From Ophioderma brevispina (lineage: Eukaryota > Echinodermata > Ophiuroidea > Amphilepidida > Ophiodermatidae): a stretch of 64,000 nucleotides of DNA. Every line of letters starts with the position of its first letter. Within the stretch, counting starts at the first letter, position 1. The stretch is from positions 1-64,000 of the forward strand of contig JAMKCH010085009.1 of NCBI GenBank assembly GCA_023653785.1, given 5' to 3'. The position numbers and the translations under genes were made by a program. Below, one piece after another: positions 34,747 through 44,805 of this stretch. Below the pieces are notes generated by a model. The model saw nothing but the letters and a program-made list of their open reading frames with translations, had not been told where the DNA came from and made no database searches.

Positions 34747-35865
34747 CTGTACGTTAACAATTGCACTGAAGTAAGCCAAAGATATCGCCATAATTGAAAC
34801 GATAACGATTTCAACCCACATCCATAAATGAGTTCCATTCTCACAGAAAATGAGTGTATACAACAAAACGCATATGGCGGCAATACCTCCAACTAACTGC
34901 AGAAGAAGAAATGGTGAAAATATATCATCGGCGCATTGAAGGACCTTCAACAAGTGCCTGTGTTCAGTGCGCCATTCGTTAAGAATTGGACAGGACAAGT
35001 TGGCTTCGCTGCGTTTGAGACTGCTTAAGTGGCATTTTGCACGGATATGAAGTTTCTGAAAACTTTTGTTCAAGATATAACAAATTAAACAGTGCATTAC
35101 AGTAGGTAAAAGGCGAACGAAGAAGGAATGCAAAGATATTAGGTAGTAAAAGATAAACCGCGGTGTTGTCTTGAACAAACCAACCACAGTTACATTTCTT
35201 TCAGTTGCTTGTACTTCAATAACTGTTTTAATGACAAATATTTGCTCACATTGAGCTATTGCAAAGCATAACATCACCAAGCCGATGGAGACTTTCTTCA
35301 TTTTTCGCCATGATGTCTTTTTGCTTTGATTACTCTCGCACAGACCGAGTTGAATATCATGTATTGTTTCAAAGAATAGTTGGAATTTCCTACAGTAAGC
35401 CGACCAAAGGAACATTGTCATTGTCACTGGAATGTTGAATGATGTCATAAACTGCATAGCTTTTTCAATAATACCGAAGGTTCCTTCATCACTCTGGGAA
35501 ATAAAATTCAGCTGAAAGTGTTTGAGAAAAGCTATATATTGTATGATTACAACAGTGAAGCAATAACACCGATGTAATATAAAGACTACTTTCTTACATC
35601 TTGGCGCATGGTTTAAATCGCCGAAATACATTCCAATACATGCAATCGCGACCAGAAATGGGCAAAAAATGTCTGGTATTGAACACCAACAATCCTTAGA
35701 GTAGTCCTGGAGTCCACGTGTTTCAGTCGGATCTTCCATCTCCACGGTATCCACGGTATTTTCACCATGAGCAACATTTTCTTGTCTTCCATCATTAATT
35801 TTAGTTAACGTACTTTCCTTAGAACTTTTTGAAACCATCGTGTAATATATTTTGCTGCTTTTCAC
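34747..35865 (-). CDS. GRL4: gustatory-receptor-like seven-TM receptor, open first exon
   Basis: An uninterrupted frame of 373 codons runs from Met at 35865 (alternative Met at 35838) to a consensus splice donor CAG|GTAAGT, phase 0, with the exon ending at 34747. A hydrophilic N-terminus rich in D/E/T (residues 1-55) is followed by I-A-C-I-G-M-Y-F-G-D and six hydrophobic segments: about residues 90-112, 133-158, 190-212, 235-262, 303-328 and 338-362. N-glycosylation sites lie in the TM3-TM4 loop (N-V-T) and before the last segment (N-G-T). Residues around E-W-R-T-E-H and A-D-D-I-F-S-P-F-L are the best conserved among the four copies. In the insect Gr/Or superfamily a phase-0 intron lies just before the TM7 exon with its T-Y-x5-Q-F motif; stopping here fits that exactly. 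Predicted role: plasma-membrane chemoreceptor or ligand-gated channel. Function is inferred from architecture, with no close named relative. Confidence 0.68.
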
Positions 35866-37012
35866 TATTCAAAAGAAATATTATAACGAAGAAGACCAAG
35901 TGTAAAACGAATGCACAATTTAAGTAAGAAGTTGTATACGACACGGATCAATGGAAAGTTTCCTATGAACGTTTGTCAAACATGTATCTCTTCTACACGT
36001 TGGGCAGTTCTAAGATTATCAATGCCAGTGTTTAAAGAAACTTAGGGTCCTCCATGATGGTGTCCTAGCTTGCACGTTAACACATACGGAATGAACCGTG
36101 ACCTTGTAGACGTGGCTCTTGGGTACTGTGCTGAAACAAATGAAGTGGGCAGTATACAATAGAGAACTTAATAGATGGCCTGTGGGACTTTCCATCAAAG
36201 GACTCTAGTTCCTGACACCTACTTAGGCATTCGTTTCTACCACACGACAAGTTAACTTTGAATATTAATACATGTACTACTATGTGGCGATACCTCAGCT
36301 TAACAAAGTGATAAAATGCAGATTTTTTTGTTACACTTACCAATGTCCATAATGGAAGGCTTTAAATTTACAAATTCCTTATAAGCAATGATAGATATGC
36401 CTGTAATAATTATTGTTTTAAGACGCCACAGTATGTAGAGAGGGGAAGATTAAATACCAAGGGCAGTGATGGGGAAGGATGATTTAATGTATTCCATCAA
36501 TCATTTGGTACTGTTAAGTATTCGAAAGCTAATGCAAGGCTATCGCAAACAACCTCTAAAACCTAATTTTATGGCGGAGTTACCAGCATCCAACGAACGT
36601 GATTTATCAGTACATTACATAGGTTAACAAAGGATCTTAATAAACAACACGAGCAGTTTCTTTGACGAATGCATTTTACAGACGTGGTGGGTAATTTGTA
36701 TTAGTGTATTATTTGAAATAGCGTGGAAATAGGTGATAGACATACCAAAACTTTCCTTTACGTTGTTCAATTTTGTAAAGGGACGGTATACTCAAGGTGA
36801 AGTTCTTTTAAAGTTTTAAAGTTTTAAAGACGTTTGTATTGAAAAACATTAAAAACAAACTGCGCTTCCACAAATTTGGAAACTGGTGTTCTAGATTTGA
36901 TCAGTTTTTGACCGATCAGATAATGCCGTAAAAGCACCAGTTTCTTCATGGAAAGCTCAAAAAAGGTCGCCTATCAGGCAGCTGATAGGAGAGTACCTGT
37001 GAAGGTTTTTCA
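35866..37012. other. Upstream region of GRL4, no further gene seen
   Basis: AT-rich. It would contain the GRL4 promoter and any 5' noncoding exon, but I see no convincing TATA box or initiator. The 36077-36343 minus ORF (88 codons) has no motif. Confidence 0.35.
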
Positions 37013-37795
37013 GAAGTTCTGGGTTACATTGCCAGTAAGAATCTGACTGTGTCCCTTGCTACTGGTGGCCTCCATGTACCTTGACAGTATCAAGACTGTA
37101 CCCCGGAGTAGAGCTAAGAGTACACATGGAGTAACTTAAGCTCTGGGTTACATCACGAGTAAGAATCTGGCTGTGTCCCTTGCTACTGGTGGCCTCCATG
37201 TGTACCTTAAGCGTATCAAGAGGGTACCCTTGGAGTAGAGCTAAGAGTACACATGGAGTAACGGGCTTAAACTCTGGGTTACATCACGAGTAAGAACCTG
37301 GCTGTGTCCCTTGCTACTGGTGGCCTCCGTGTGTACCTTGAGGGTATCAAGAGGGGACCCTTGGAGTAGAGCTAAGAGTACACATGGAGTAACTTAAGCT
37401 CTGGGTTACATCACGAGTAAGAACCTGTCTGTGTCCCTTGTTACTGGTGGCCTCCATGTACCTTGAGAGTATCTAGACTGTACCCCGGAGTAGAGCTAAG
37501 AGTACACATGGAGTAACTTAAGCTCTGGGTTACATCACGAGTAAGAATCTGGCTGTGTCCCTTGCTACTGGTGGCCTCCATGTGTACCTTAAGCGTATCA
37601 AGAGGGTACCCTTGGAGTAGAGCTAAGAGTACACATGGGGTAACGGGCTTAAACTCTGGGTTACATCACGAGTAAGAATCTGGCGGTGTCCCTTGCTACT
37701 GGTGGCCTCCATGTGTACCTTAAGGGCATCACAAGATTACACATGGGTAGCTTAAGTTCTGGGTTACATTGCCAGTAAGAATCTGGTTGTGTACC
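37013..37795. repeat. ~127-bp tandem array with higher-order organisation
   Basis: Unit starts (GGGTTACAT) lie at 37021, 37145, 37276, 37403, 37527, 37658 and 37761, giving spacings of 124, 131, 127, 124, 131 and 103. Each unit holds CCTTGCTACTGGTGGCCTCC and GGAGTAGAGCTAAGAGTACA (the last units are degenerate). The 124/131 pattern repeats every 382 bp: the 37145-37402 and 37527-37760 unit pairs are more alike than neighbours. Units are contiguous, with no unique spacers. Nothing coding. Confidence 0.88.
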
Positions 37796-39700
37796 TGCAG
37801 ATACAGACAGTCTTATGGAAACATAATAATGCGATACACCTTGTTTATGGTAATTAATAGTCATTAGATAATTATAGCATCGCCTCCACCACAGTATCAA
37901 ACTTGAAGTTTGGGTACAACTGGAAACCCTGATTTTTTTCAACACACACCTTCAACTATTTTGGCTAAATTCTGTTTTCATTACGATCATATGAGCAAAT
38001 GCGTCTTTGTTCAGTTACTGGAAATTACTGGAGACTATTTGTTCTATTTGTACAGTTGTGTGTCGCCACTTTATACAATAGGCATAATTGCTACTCAAAG
38101 TCAAATCGATATGATCATATTCAAATGAAACTATATAGGCAAAAGGTTTTCAAATGAAATGCTAATTTATATGTTGTATCGGACGTTGTACCTTGAATAT
38201 GCGCAGCGTGCATTATGTTCGCGACTTTTGATGGAAAAGATTAATTGTTCTTCACCCTCCTATAACGTTTTCTGCGTTTCATATACCATACGTGTGTTTC
38301 CAACAAATAGAGGTACAGCATGTCTAGCCAAAATAGATCAACTGGGCGGCAAACTTTAAGCACAATCGCACTAGGTTGCAAGGCCATCCGAGTCCGTCCT
38401 AACAATCGCGGTGTCATCATTGTCAAGAGTGTAAATGCAGGTTGTCAAGTAGAGATAAGTCATGAGCTAAATGGTAATGGTAAATCACTGGTATGGTAAA
38501 TGTGGTCGTAAACTAAATACTCGAACTAACAGTGACAATCTTAACATAGAAATATTTATTGTAATTCGCAGAATTTACTGGCACAAAATGGAAAGTGGAC
38601 CTTGAACCAAACGCAATGACCGTGAAGCCAAGCAGTGTATTCGTCGAAGTTTTGAACGTACGTACGCCCGGTTTAAGTGCCCTGCTCTGGTCGGGTTGTA
38701 TTTTTGGGATTTTCGAGGCAAGGGGAAGTTCCGAAAAATGCTTCATGTCTTCACCGACTTATATTGAGTATTTTGTGTAGTATGTTATGGTACAGGGTTG
38801 CAAGTTGCTCCCCATGTGCGATTTCGGTAGATTGCCTCCTGGTTTGCATTCAAATGGCAGCGACCCTCTGCAGTTCTTTCGCCGTTTGTGTAAGCCCAAT
38901 TTATTATGTGGATTGCGAACAAGAAAAATCGACAACTTTTAGTTACTCTTACGATAGCATATCGGTGACGGGATTTGTGTCCAAAACATGTGAGTTTCAG
39001 AGAGCTAAACTGGCGATTATATTTTCGTTTTGTGGAACGGTTAGTGCTGACAGGGCTTCGATGTTTATCTTATTTTAATTTCGGGCTAGGAAACGCGAAT
39101 GCCAAATCTGTTGAAAAAAATAAGAATATTTCATTTTTTTTATGTTGAACAATTTCACTTTCTGAGTTTCATTGCAGTCAATATTGATAGTTATACTACC
39201 ATCTATTGTCAACTGTTCCTGTGTTATGTTCTGGCAAAGAATTAAGTTCAGTGAAGCAGACAGGAGCAGTTTTTCGCACCTCTACCGTGATTGTTGATGA
39301 ACTAAGATATTCCGAACTAACACAAGTAAAACTTTGCCGTGCTGTGCGCCGCTGGCAGATGACATTTCGCGCCTTATTTATTTGTACAATTTACAGGCGG
39401 CATTTCGGGTGGGCTATGATGTTGTACATGCTTCTCCAGGATGACTTCAGAGATACCTTTTTAATGCATTTGATTGCCATTGTCGTCATTTAAATACTTA
39501 GGTCTATTGATTTACTTCAGTGGCTTAATCCATGATCAGGTAAGCATACGGGACATAAATAGAACGAAATAGTGGTTTTTTTTTTAAATATAAAGCTACT
39601 GTCAGGGAAACCTGAGTGAATTTGCTTTTGGTTACTAATCTGGCAAGCGGCTGTGGCCTCAAGTAAATTTTGACCCTGGTCTTTTCGTTTGAATATGAAG
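37796..39700. other. Intergenic DNA with several motif-free ORFs
   Basis: ORFs of 61-133 codons occur on both strands between 38159 and 39493 (longest 38677-39078). None shows a signal peptide, domain or splice-site context that I could defend. The stretch is a little less AT-rich than its surroundings, so an undetected exon is possible. Confidence 0.3.
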
Positions 39701-39704
39701 TAAA

Positions 39705-40174
39705 TTGCGGAAATTCGAAAATTTTAGAAATGATTTAAAAAGCGGACGTTCTGCTAAAACCACGCATATAGATGCAATTTATGTTGGCGTTGCATTGCCT
39801 CAGTGCTATAATTTTACAGGCAATCGTTTGAATAGAATAACCATTCAATTTAAAGTTAATGAGGACCAGAGGAACCGAACATTATCACTTGTTGTGACTA
39901 GCTCAATGCCATAGTGCAATTGATTGAAATATTCTGCAAAAGGTGTACGTTCAATGGCCACACTTTTCAGTGGCGGTGGAATCTGCAAAATTTATGGAGA
40001 CAAGCTCGCACCATTATTGTTAAGGCAAAGTATCTGGTTTGGATTCAAACTTTTTTGAAGGACGTAGAGGAGACCGAAGCTAAGGTTGAAGCTGAGGGGG
40101 CGGCCTATCGCAAGTATTTCTGGTTGTTGGACAAGAAAGGAGATAATCCCTCTGCTATTATGATAGTGCTTTAA
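39705..40174 (+). pseudogene. Possible LINE endonuclease-RT linker fragment
   Basis: The second of two adjacent ORFs (39914-40174) contains W-R-Q-A-R-T-I-I-V-K-A-K-Y-L-V-W, then F-L-K-D-V-E-E-T-E-A-K and F-W-L-L-D-K-K-G. This resembles the basic helical linker between endonuclease and RT in LINE ORF2 (A-R-x-x-x-R-x-A-K-R-x-x-W followed by F-W-x-x-x-K-K). No RT motif follows. A low-confidence call. Confidence 0.3.
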
Positions 40175-41506
40175 AGATTGGGTGTCCCGAAACCCCGGCT
40201 GAAAATCTTTCTTTCCGTTCCGAAACGATTTCCGTTTTGTTACGTGTCTGACATGTCAGAGTCTTTGGACTTTAGCCAACAAAGTACATCCATCGCTCTA
40301 TTAACAATGGTTTGCCCAAAACGTAAAATAAACTTTGTCCGTCTGAATTAGGTGAGATTATTGTTACTTGTAATTAGGAAAAGCGTTATTACACCCAACA
40401 TAACCGTAGATCGGAACCTGTACCTTTTGTATTGGGCTATTCAGACAGTAAGTATCCAAATCCCCAAAGATGGCAGCGGGAATTCCTCACCCTTCGCCAA
40501 AATGCATAGGAATACCCATAGTGAAATCCAAATAGTTGGGGAATCCCCCCCATCACGAATCAAAAGGGTGAATGGGGAATTCCACAATGAAAATCGTAAA
40601 AAGCATATCATATATTCAATTGGGTTATTTAAACAGATGCCACTGAATAAATAATTGAGAAATTAAGTAGCTAACCAAATATGACTCTGGGAATTCCCAT
40701 GACATTTATTGACCCACTGAAAAAAAATACACATTTCCCCAAGAATTAATCATAAATGATGTTTTTCCTTTCGTTCTAGTTGTTTTCCTTTCGTTCTCGT
40801 AAAGTTCGTTCTCGGAACTTTACGCTCTTATACACCACACTGCCCATATGAAAAAGAGGACAGTGCGTAACCTGTTTGGGGATAATGAAAATATGCTGCA
40901 ACAGAGGGATTTGCTAAATCAGAAATCGAAAAAAATCATCAAAAATCAGATTTTGGATGTTGAAAAACAAGTATATGTATCCTAAACATAACCTGCAAGT
41001 GCTAAACTGAAAGCAAGCCTAACGAGGATAAATCGAGTTATATGTAGTTTCACAAAAACTGTCCTACGGACAGTTACTTCCAACCACTGTATTGAATGGA
41101 GATTCATAATGTGGGCACGGCTGTTTATCCTTTTCTGTTAATTTGTCAGTTGCAAAATATAAACATGAGAATTCACAATTTATCATCCACTGTTGAGAGA
41201 GTGCAAAGGGGAAAAAAATAGTTGGGAGAGAGAGGGGGCTTAAACACCCGGGAGTGAATAGCGTGCTTGCTATTTTCTCGCAGGCACATGCTGCTGTGGA
41301 GTATCTGCAGGATTATACAGGGACAGGATCACACGATGAAGGGTTTTTACTACAGGTAGGAAAAACACACGCAGTATGTTAAACATATGGTTAATAAGAT
41401 GTGAAATTTGAATCCTGAAAAAAAAATGGGTACTGGGTAATTGGCCCTGGGCGAAGTTGCACTAAAGAGACTATCGCTGGTTCACCTGGTTAATGGTTAA
41501 TATGGG
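40175..41506. other. AT-rich intergenic DNA, short hairpins only
   Basis: CGTAAAGTTC/GAACTTTACG around 40799-40825 forms a hairpin next to a duplicated TTTTCCTTTCGTTCT. GGGAATTCCTCACCCTT near 40480 pairs imperfectly with AAGGGTGAATGGGGAATTCC near 40566. No gene. Confidence 0.4.
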
Positions 41507-41766
41507 CAGGGGCGGCTCCAGAATCGGTAAAGCAGGGGCGAAAGGAAGAGTTATATACTGCGAGTTATTGGAAAACAGACTTATTCATGCAGAAGTCTTT
41601 AATAATGAAATAGTAGTATTGTTGTATCAGGTGGCCAGGTATACGAAATTCCTAGCTACAATACATGTGTAAAGAGTTATGTGAACCAGTTCAATGTGTT
41701 GGTTGATAACACGCAATTTTAACTCTGCTTTTCGCCCCTGCTTTTCCGATTCTGGAGCCGCCCCTG
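41507..41766. mobile_element. hAT-type MITE (260 bp) with 8-bp target duplication
   Basis: CAGGGGCGGCTCCAGAATCG at the left end is the inverted copy of CGATTCTGGAGCCGCCCCTG, allowing one base, at the right end; the inverted repeats extend to about 44 bp. AATATGGG is duplicated exactly on both sides (41499-41506 and 41767-41774). CAGGGG...CCCCTG ends and an 8-bp duplication are the signature of the hAT superfamily. It has no transposase, so it is non-autonomous. The exact target duplication indicates a recent insertion. Confidence 0.85.
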
Positions 41767-41944
41767 AATATGGGACGTTTTCCTACTGTTAAAAAGTGTC
41801 AAAAATGACATTTTACAGGTAATAACTAGAATTTCGCGGTTCTCGGCTTTCGCGATTTGCGATGGGGGCACCAAGGTTAAGGTTGTTAGGTTCCGTTCGG
41901 AACCTTATCAGACGTGACCTGTAATATCAGTAAACTTTTGTAAC

Positions 41945-42410
41945 CTACCTAGGGCCCTGTCTAACTACCCCAGGGCCCTTTGCAACTATAACGGTGTCCA
42001 CTTTAATAACCTCCCCAGAGTCCAAGGTCCTAACTGCAACAGTGTCCCTTCTCAACTACACAAGATCCCCTTTTCATCTGTCTCAGAGCCCCTTCCCAGC
42101 TGCCACCGAGCATCTTTCTCAAGTAACTAAGATTCTCATCTAACACAGGTGCCATTTCCCAACTAACCCAGGGCACCATGACTTCCGCACTACCCCCACA
42201 CCCCACACCAAATACTCGAAAGTTCCCTTTTCCATCTAAATATGACCAATTCCAAAATACTCATTTACCTCCAGACTACATGATCTTTTCTGAACTAACC
42301 CAGATTTCCCTTCCCAATTACCCCAGGTCCCACTTCTCCAACTATCCCATGGTTCTCTTTCCAAACTCAGGTTCTCCTTTCCAGCAACCCTATTTCAGTT
42401 AATTCAGTAA
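41945..42410. repeat. Degenerate pyrimidine-rich minisatellite
   Basis: About 18 diverged ~25-bp units of the form AACTACCCCAGGGCCCCTTT, strongly C/T-biased on the plus strand. The 74-aa ORF inside (42178-42402) is a by-product of this composition. Confidence 0.65.
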
Positions 42411-42649
42411 AATCTTCACTATATAGCTATACTGAACATACCACTGTCAAACGTCAACAGTCCCGTGTGAACATAACATTTCCAATGGCCATTAAATTTG
42501 ACTAGCATGAATAACGCATGTTACTTCTAAAATGCCACATACACAAAGTATTAAATTTCCTAAGGACTGTGCTGTCAAGATTCCACGGTGGTATTTACCT
42601 ACTGTTCAAGCCATACAAGAGAGCTATCACCACTGTGTTGATCTTGGGG

Positions 42650-44372
42650 GTTATAGTCCACTTAATCTATGAAAAATACTAGGTACACCTGGACAAAATT
42701 GCTACAGAAGGTTTTCTTGCTGTAACTAGCAGTAACAGATCTCCCAAACAACATATCAAAAAGGTAGAAAAAGGGAAGCCTGGCAAGACATGGTAATTTG
42801 CATTTATCTTACGTGGACGTATACGCCCATATTTCGACAAATGTATATAGCTCATAAATGCATGTTTAGGGAGATTTTCCATTTTTCTGTTAGTATTTGA
42901 ACATGTTTTACATGCAATGGCTATTACAATTGATATTTCAAAAGTTGAAAGTGATGGTCATTATTCAAGATGGCCGCAATTTTCCCGCCAAAATTAATTT
43001 TTGCATTCTAGATGATTTGTCAGACTGCAATCGGGATGGGGAGATCTTTATTTAGCAAATTATTATCAGAGAGTATTTATTCAAACACATTGGGTCAACT
43101 AGTGCCGATCGAGGGCCCTCCCTATGCGAAGTGATGGGTACATGTGCCTCTGCCAGGTGAAAAATAGGATCCTTTCCCAGGTCCTTTCAGATAAAATGTA
43201 TCCAAAAATACGGGGCCATTCGGTACACAAGCTGAATAAAATGGGGTCATCCATTATGAAACTTTAAGGGGCCAATGATGTTAAAACTTGAAATTAAAAT
43301 AGGAAATATCTCTTTTCCAGAGTTCAAACTGCCATGGAATTGAAAAATTGCTGCCATGAAATTATAAATTTGTTAAAAATGTGCACGTAGGCTGCGAAAA
43401 TTTTGAATTTGGGTGTTCAAATTCTTTAAAAAAGTGGACAATTTTATGCAAACGTGTGATAAAAGTGGATAGCAGGAAAGAAGAAAATGGGGGTCATTAA
43501 GTATGTGAACATTTTAAAAAGGGGGTCATAGCCTGAGTAATAGGTAGGACAGCAACATAAAAAGGCGGCCAAGCATTCTAGACGTCACCAAAGTCAGTAT
43601 CTCACAAACCTTAACCACGCAGCTCTAACAGGGGATATGAATGTGCTGCAAAAGATCTACTACAAAGCATCATTTGAGAATGCTGCAGATAAAGTCGGCC
43701 TACATCTAAATGCTAAAGAGACGGAATGGAATACATGACCGTCAATGAGGAAGAGAATCATCAACCTATCTGCAGTACACACGGTACCCAACTCAAAAAT
43801 GTTAGACCTCAAGTACCTCGGGTCCTATGTTGGACAGTAAGAAAGACTCAAGAGTTAAATGGCCGTGGCCTGATCGCTAATAGCATCGTTCCCATACTCC
43901 AAGATTTTACCGGAAGTGGTCAACATTTTGGTATTTGAAGAAAGCTACTATTTTTCTCGTTTACCCTGTGAAATCTTAGGGCTAAAGGATATTTGGTTTG
44001 GAAGTTATGAGCGAAAATGTACCCCATTTTGGTCGACCGATATTAATTTTACACATATAGGGCTAAGAAAATCATATTTTTAGCTCTCACATGAAAACGG
44101 GTTGAAATATCAGCGCAAAACTCTACAGATGAAAACTTTATTTACTTAAATCGGGTCGTCCCCTTCTAATATATTGTCTAATAACCAAAATATAGGCAAA
44201 AATGGCACATAGGTTTTATGCAAATTAGCATGTCTTGCCATGCTTCCTTTTTTCTACCTTTTTGATATGTTTTTCGGAAGGGTTTATACAACAAGTTACA
44301 GCAAGAAAACCTTCTGTAGCAGTTTTGTCCAGGTCATACCGTAGATTGAGTGGACTATTACTATTACCGTGT
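42650..44372. mobile_element. 1.7-kb element with ~180-bp long inverted repeats
   Basis: The left arm (about 42650-42830) and right arm (about 44190-44372) are reverse complements with some mismatches. Both contain CCTGGACAAAAYTGCTACAG, AAGGTTTTCTTGCTGTAACT and AACATATCAAAAAGGTAGAA. The ~1.35-kb interior carries degenerate GGGGTCAT-type repeats and a fragment of an RTE-like LINE. I could not find a clean target-site duplication. Confidence 0.65.
43565..43880 (+). pseudogene. RTE-like LINE fragment (post-catalytic RT segment), copy 1
   Basis: A-A-D-K-V-G-L-H-L-N-A-K-E-T-E near 43690, then M-T-V-N-E-E-E-N, and L-K-Y-L-G-S-Y-V near 43812 in shifted frames. This is the segment after the Y-A-D-D motif in RTE/BovB-type RTs (thumb, K-T-E, then Y-L-G-S). 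It shares M-T/C-T-V-N-E-E and P-N-S-K wording with 61040-61730, so the two are from one family. Confidence 0.65.
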
Positions 44373-44805
44373 TGCATGACCACACACAGATCTACACTGA
44401 CCTAACTGGCACACTTTAAAACTTGCTCCTATTTTTCCAACCCAACTGAAGATGTTGTAATGGTATTTGCATGTACTGCTCTGCCTAAACTAATGTTGTA
44501 AATAACCCTATCTCTAAAGATAAGAAACAATTTAACAAGTTAGTGTGTAAGTAACAATAACAGTCTTTAGAGTCTGTCTCTAACCTAATGTACAAATGTG
44601 TATTTCCTGTATGACGCAAACGTATCCGTATAACATGTAACGTATAACGTATCGCATAACACGTTATACACTAGCGCGATTTTTAAATAGCACATGGTCA
44701 GACTAGATGGTTTTAATTTATTGTTATGGTTAATATGTTTTTCGATGAAACCACTCGTATGTAGTCAATAATTATTTTTAGAGTATATTGCATAATATGT
44801 TATAC

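Noticed and set aside
37013..37795. CRISPR-like array
   Set aside because: Contiguous ~127-bp units without unique spacers, in a eukaryotic context.
37661..37945. 94-codon minus ORF
   Set aside because: Runs through the tandem array whose units are not multiples of three.
38677..39078. 133-codon plus ORF
   Set aside because: Cys/Ser-rich with no domain; other frames equally open; not called without transcript support.
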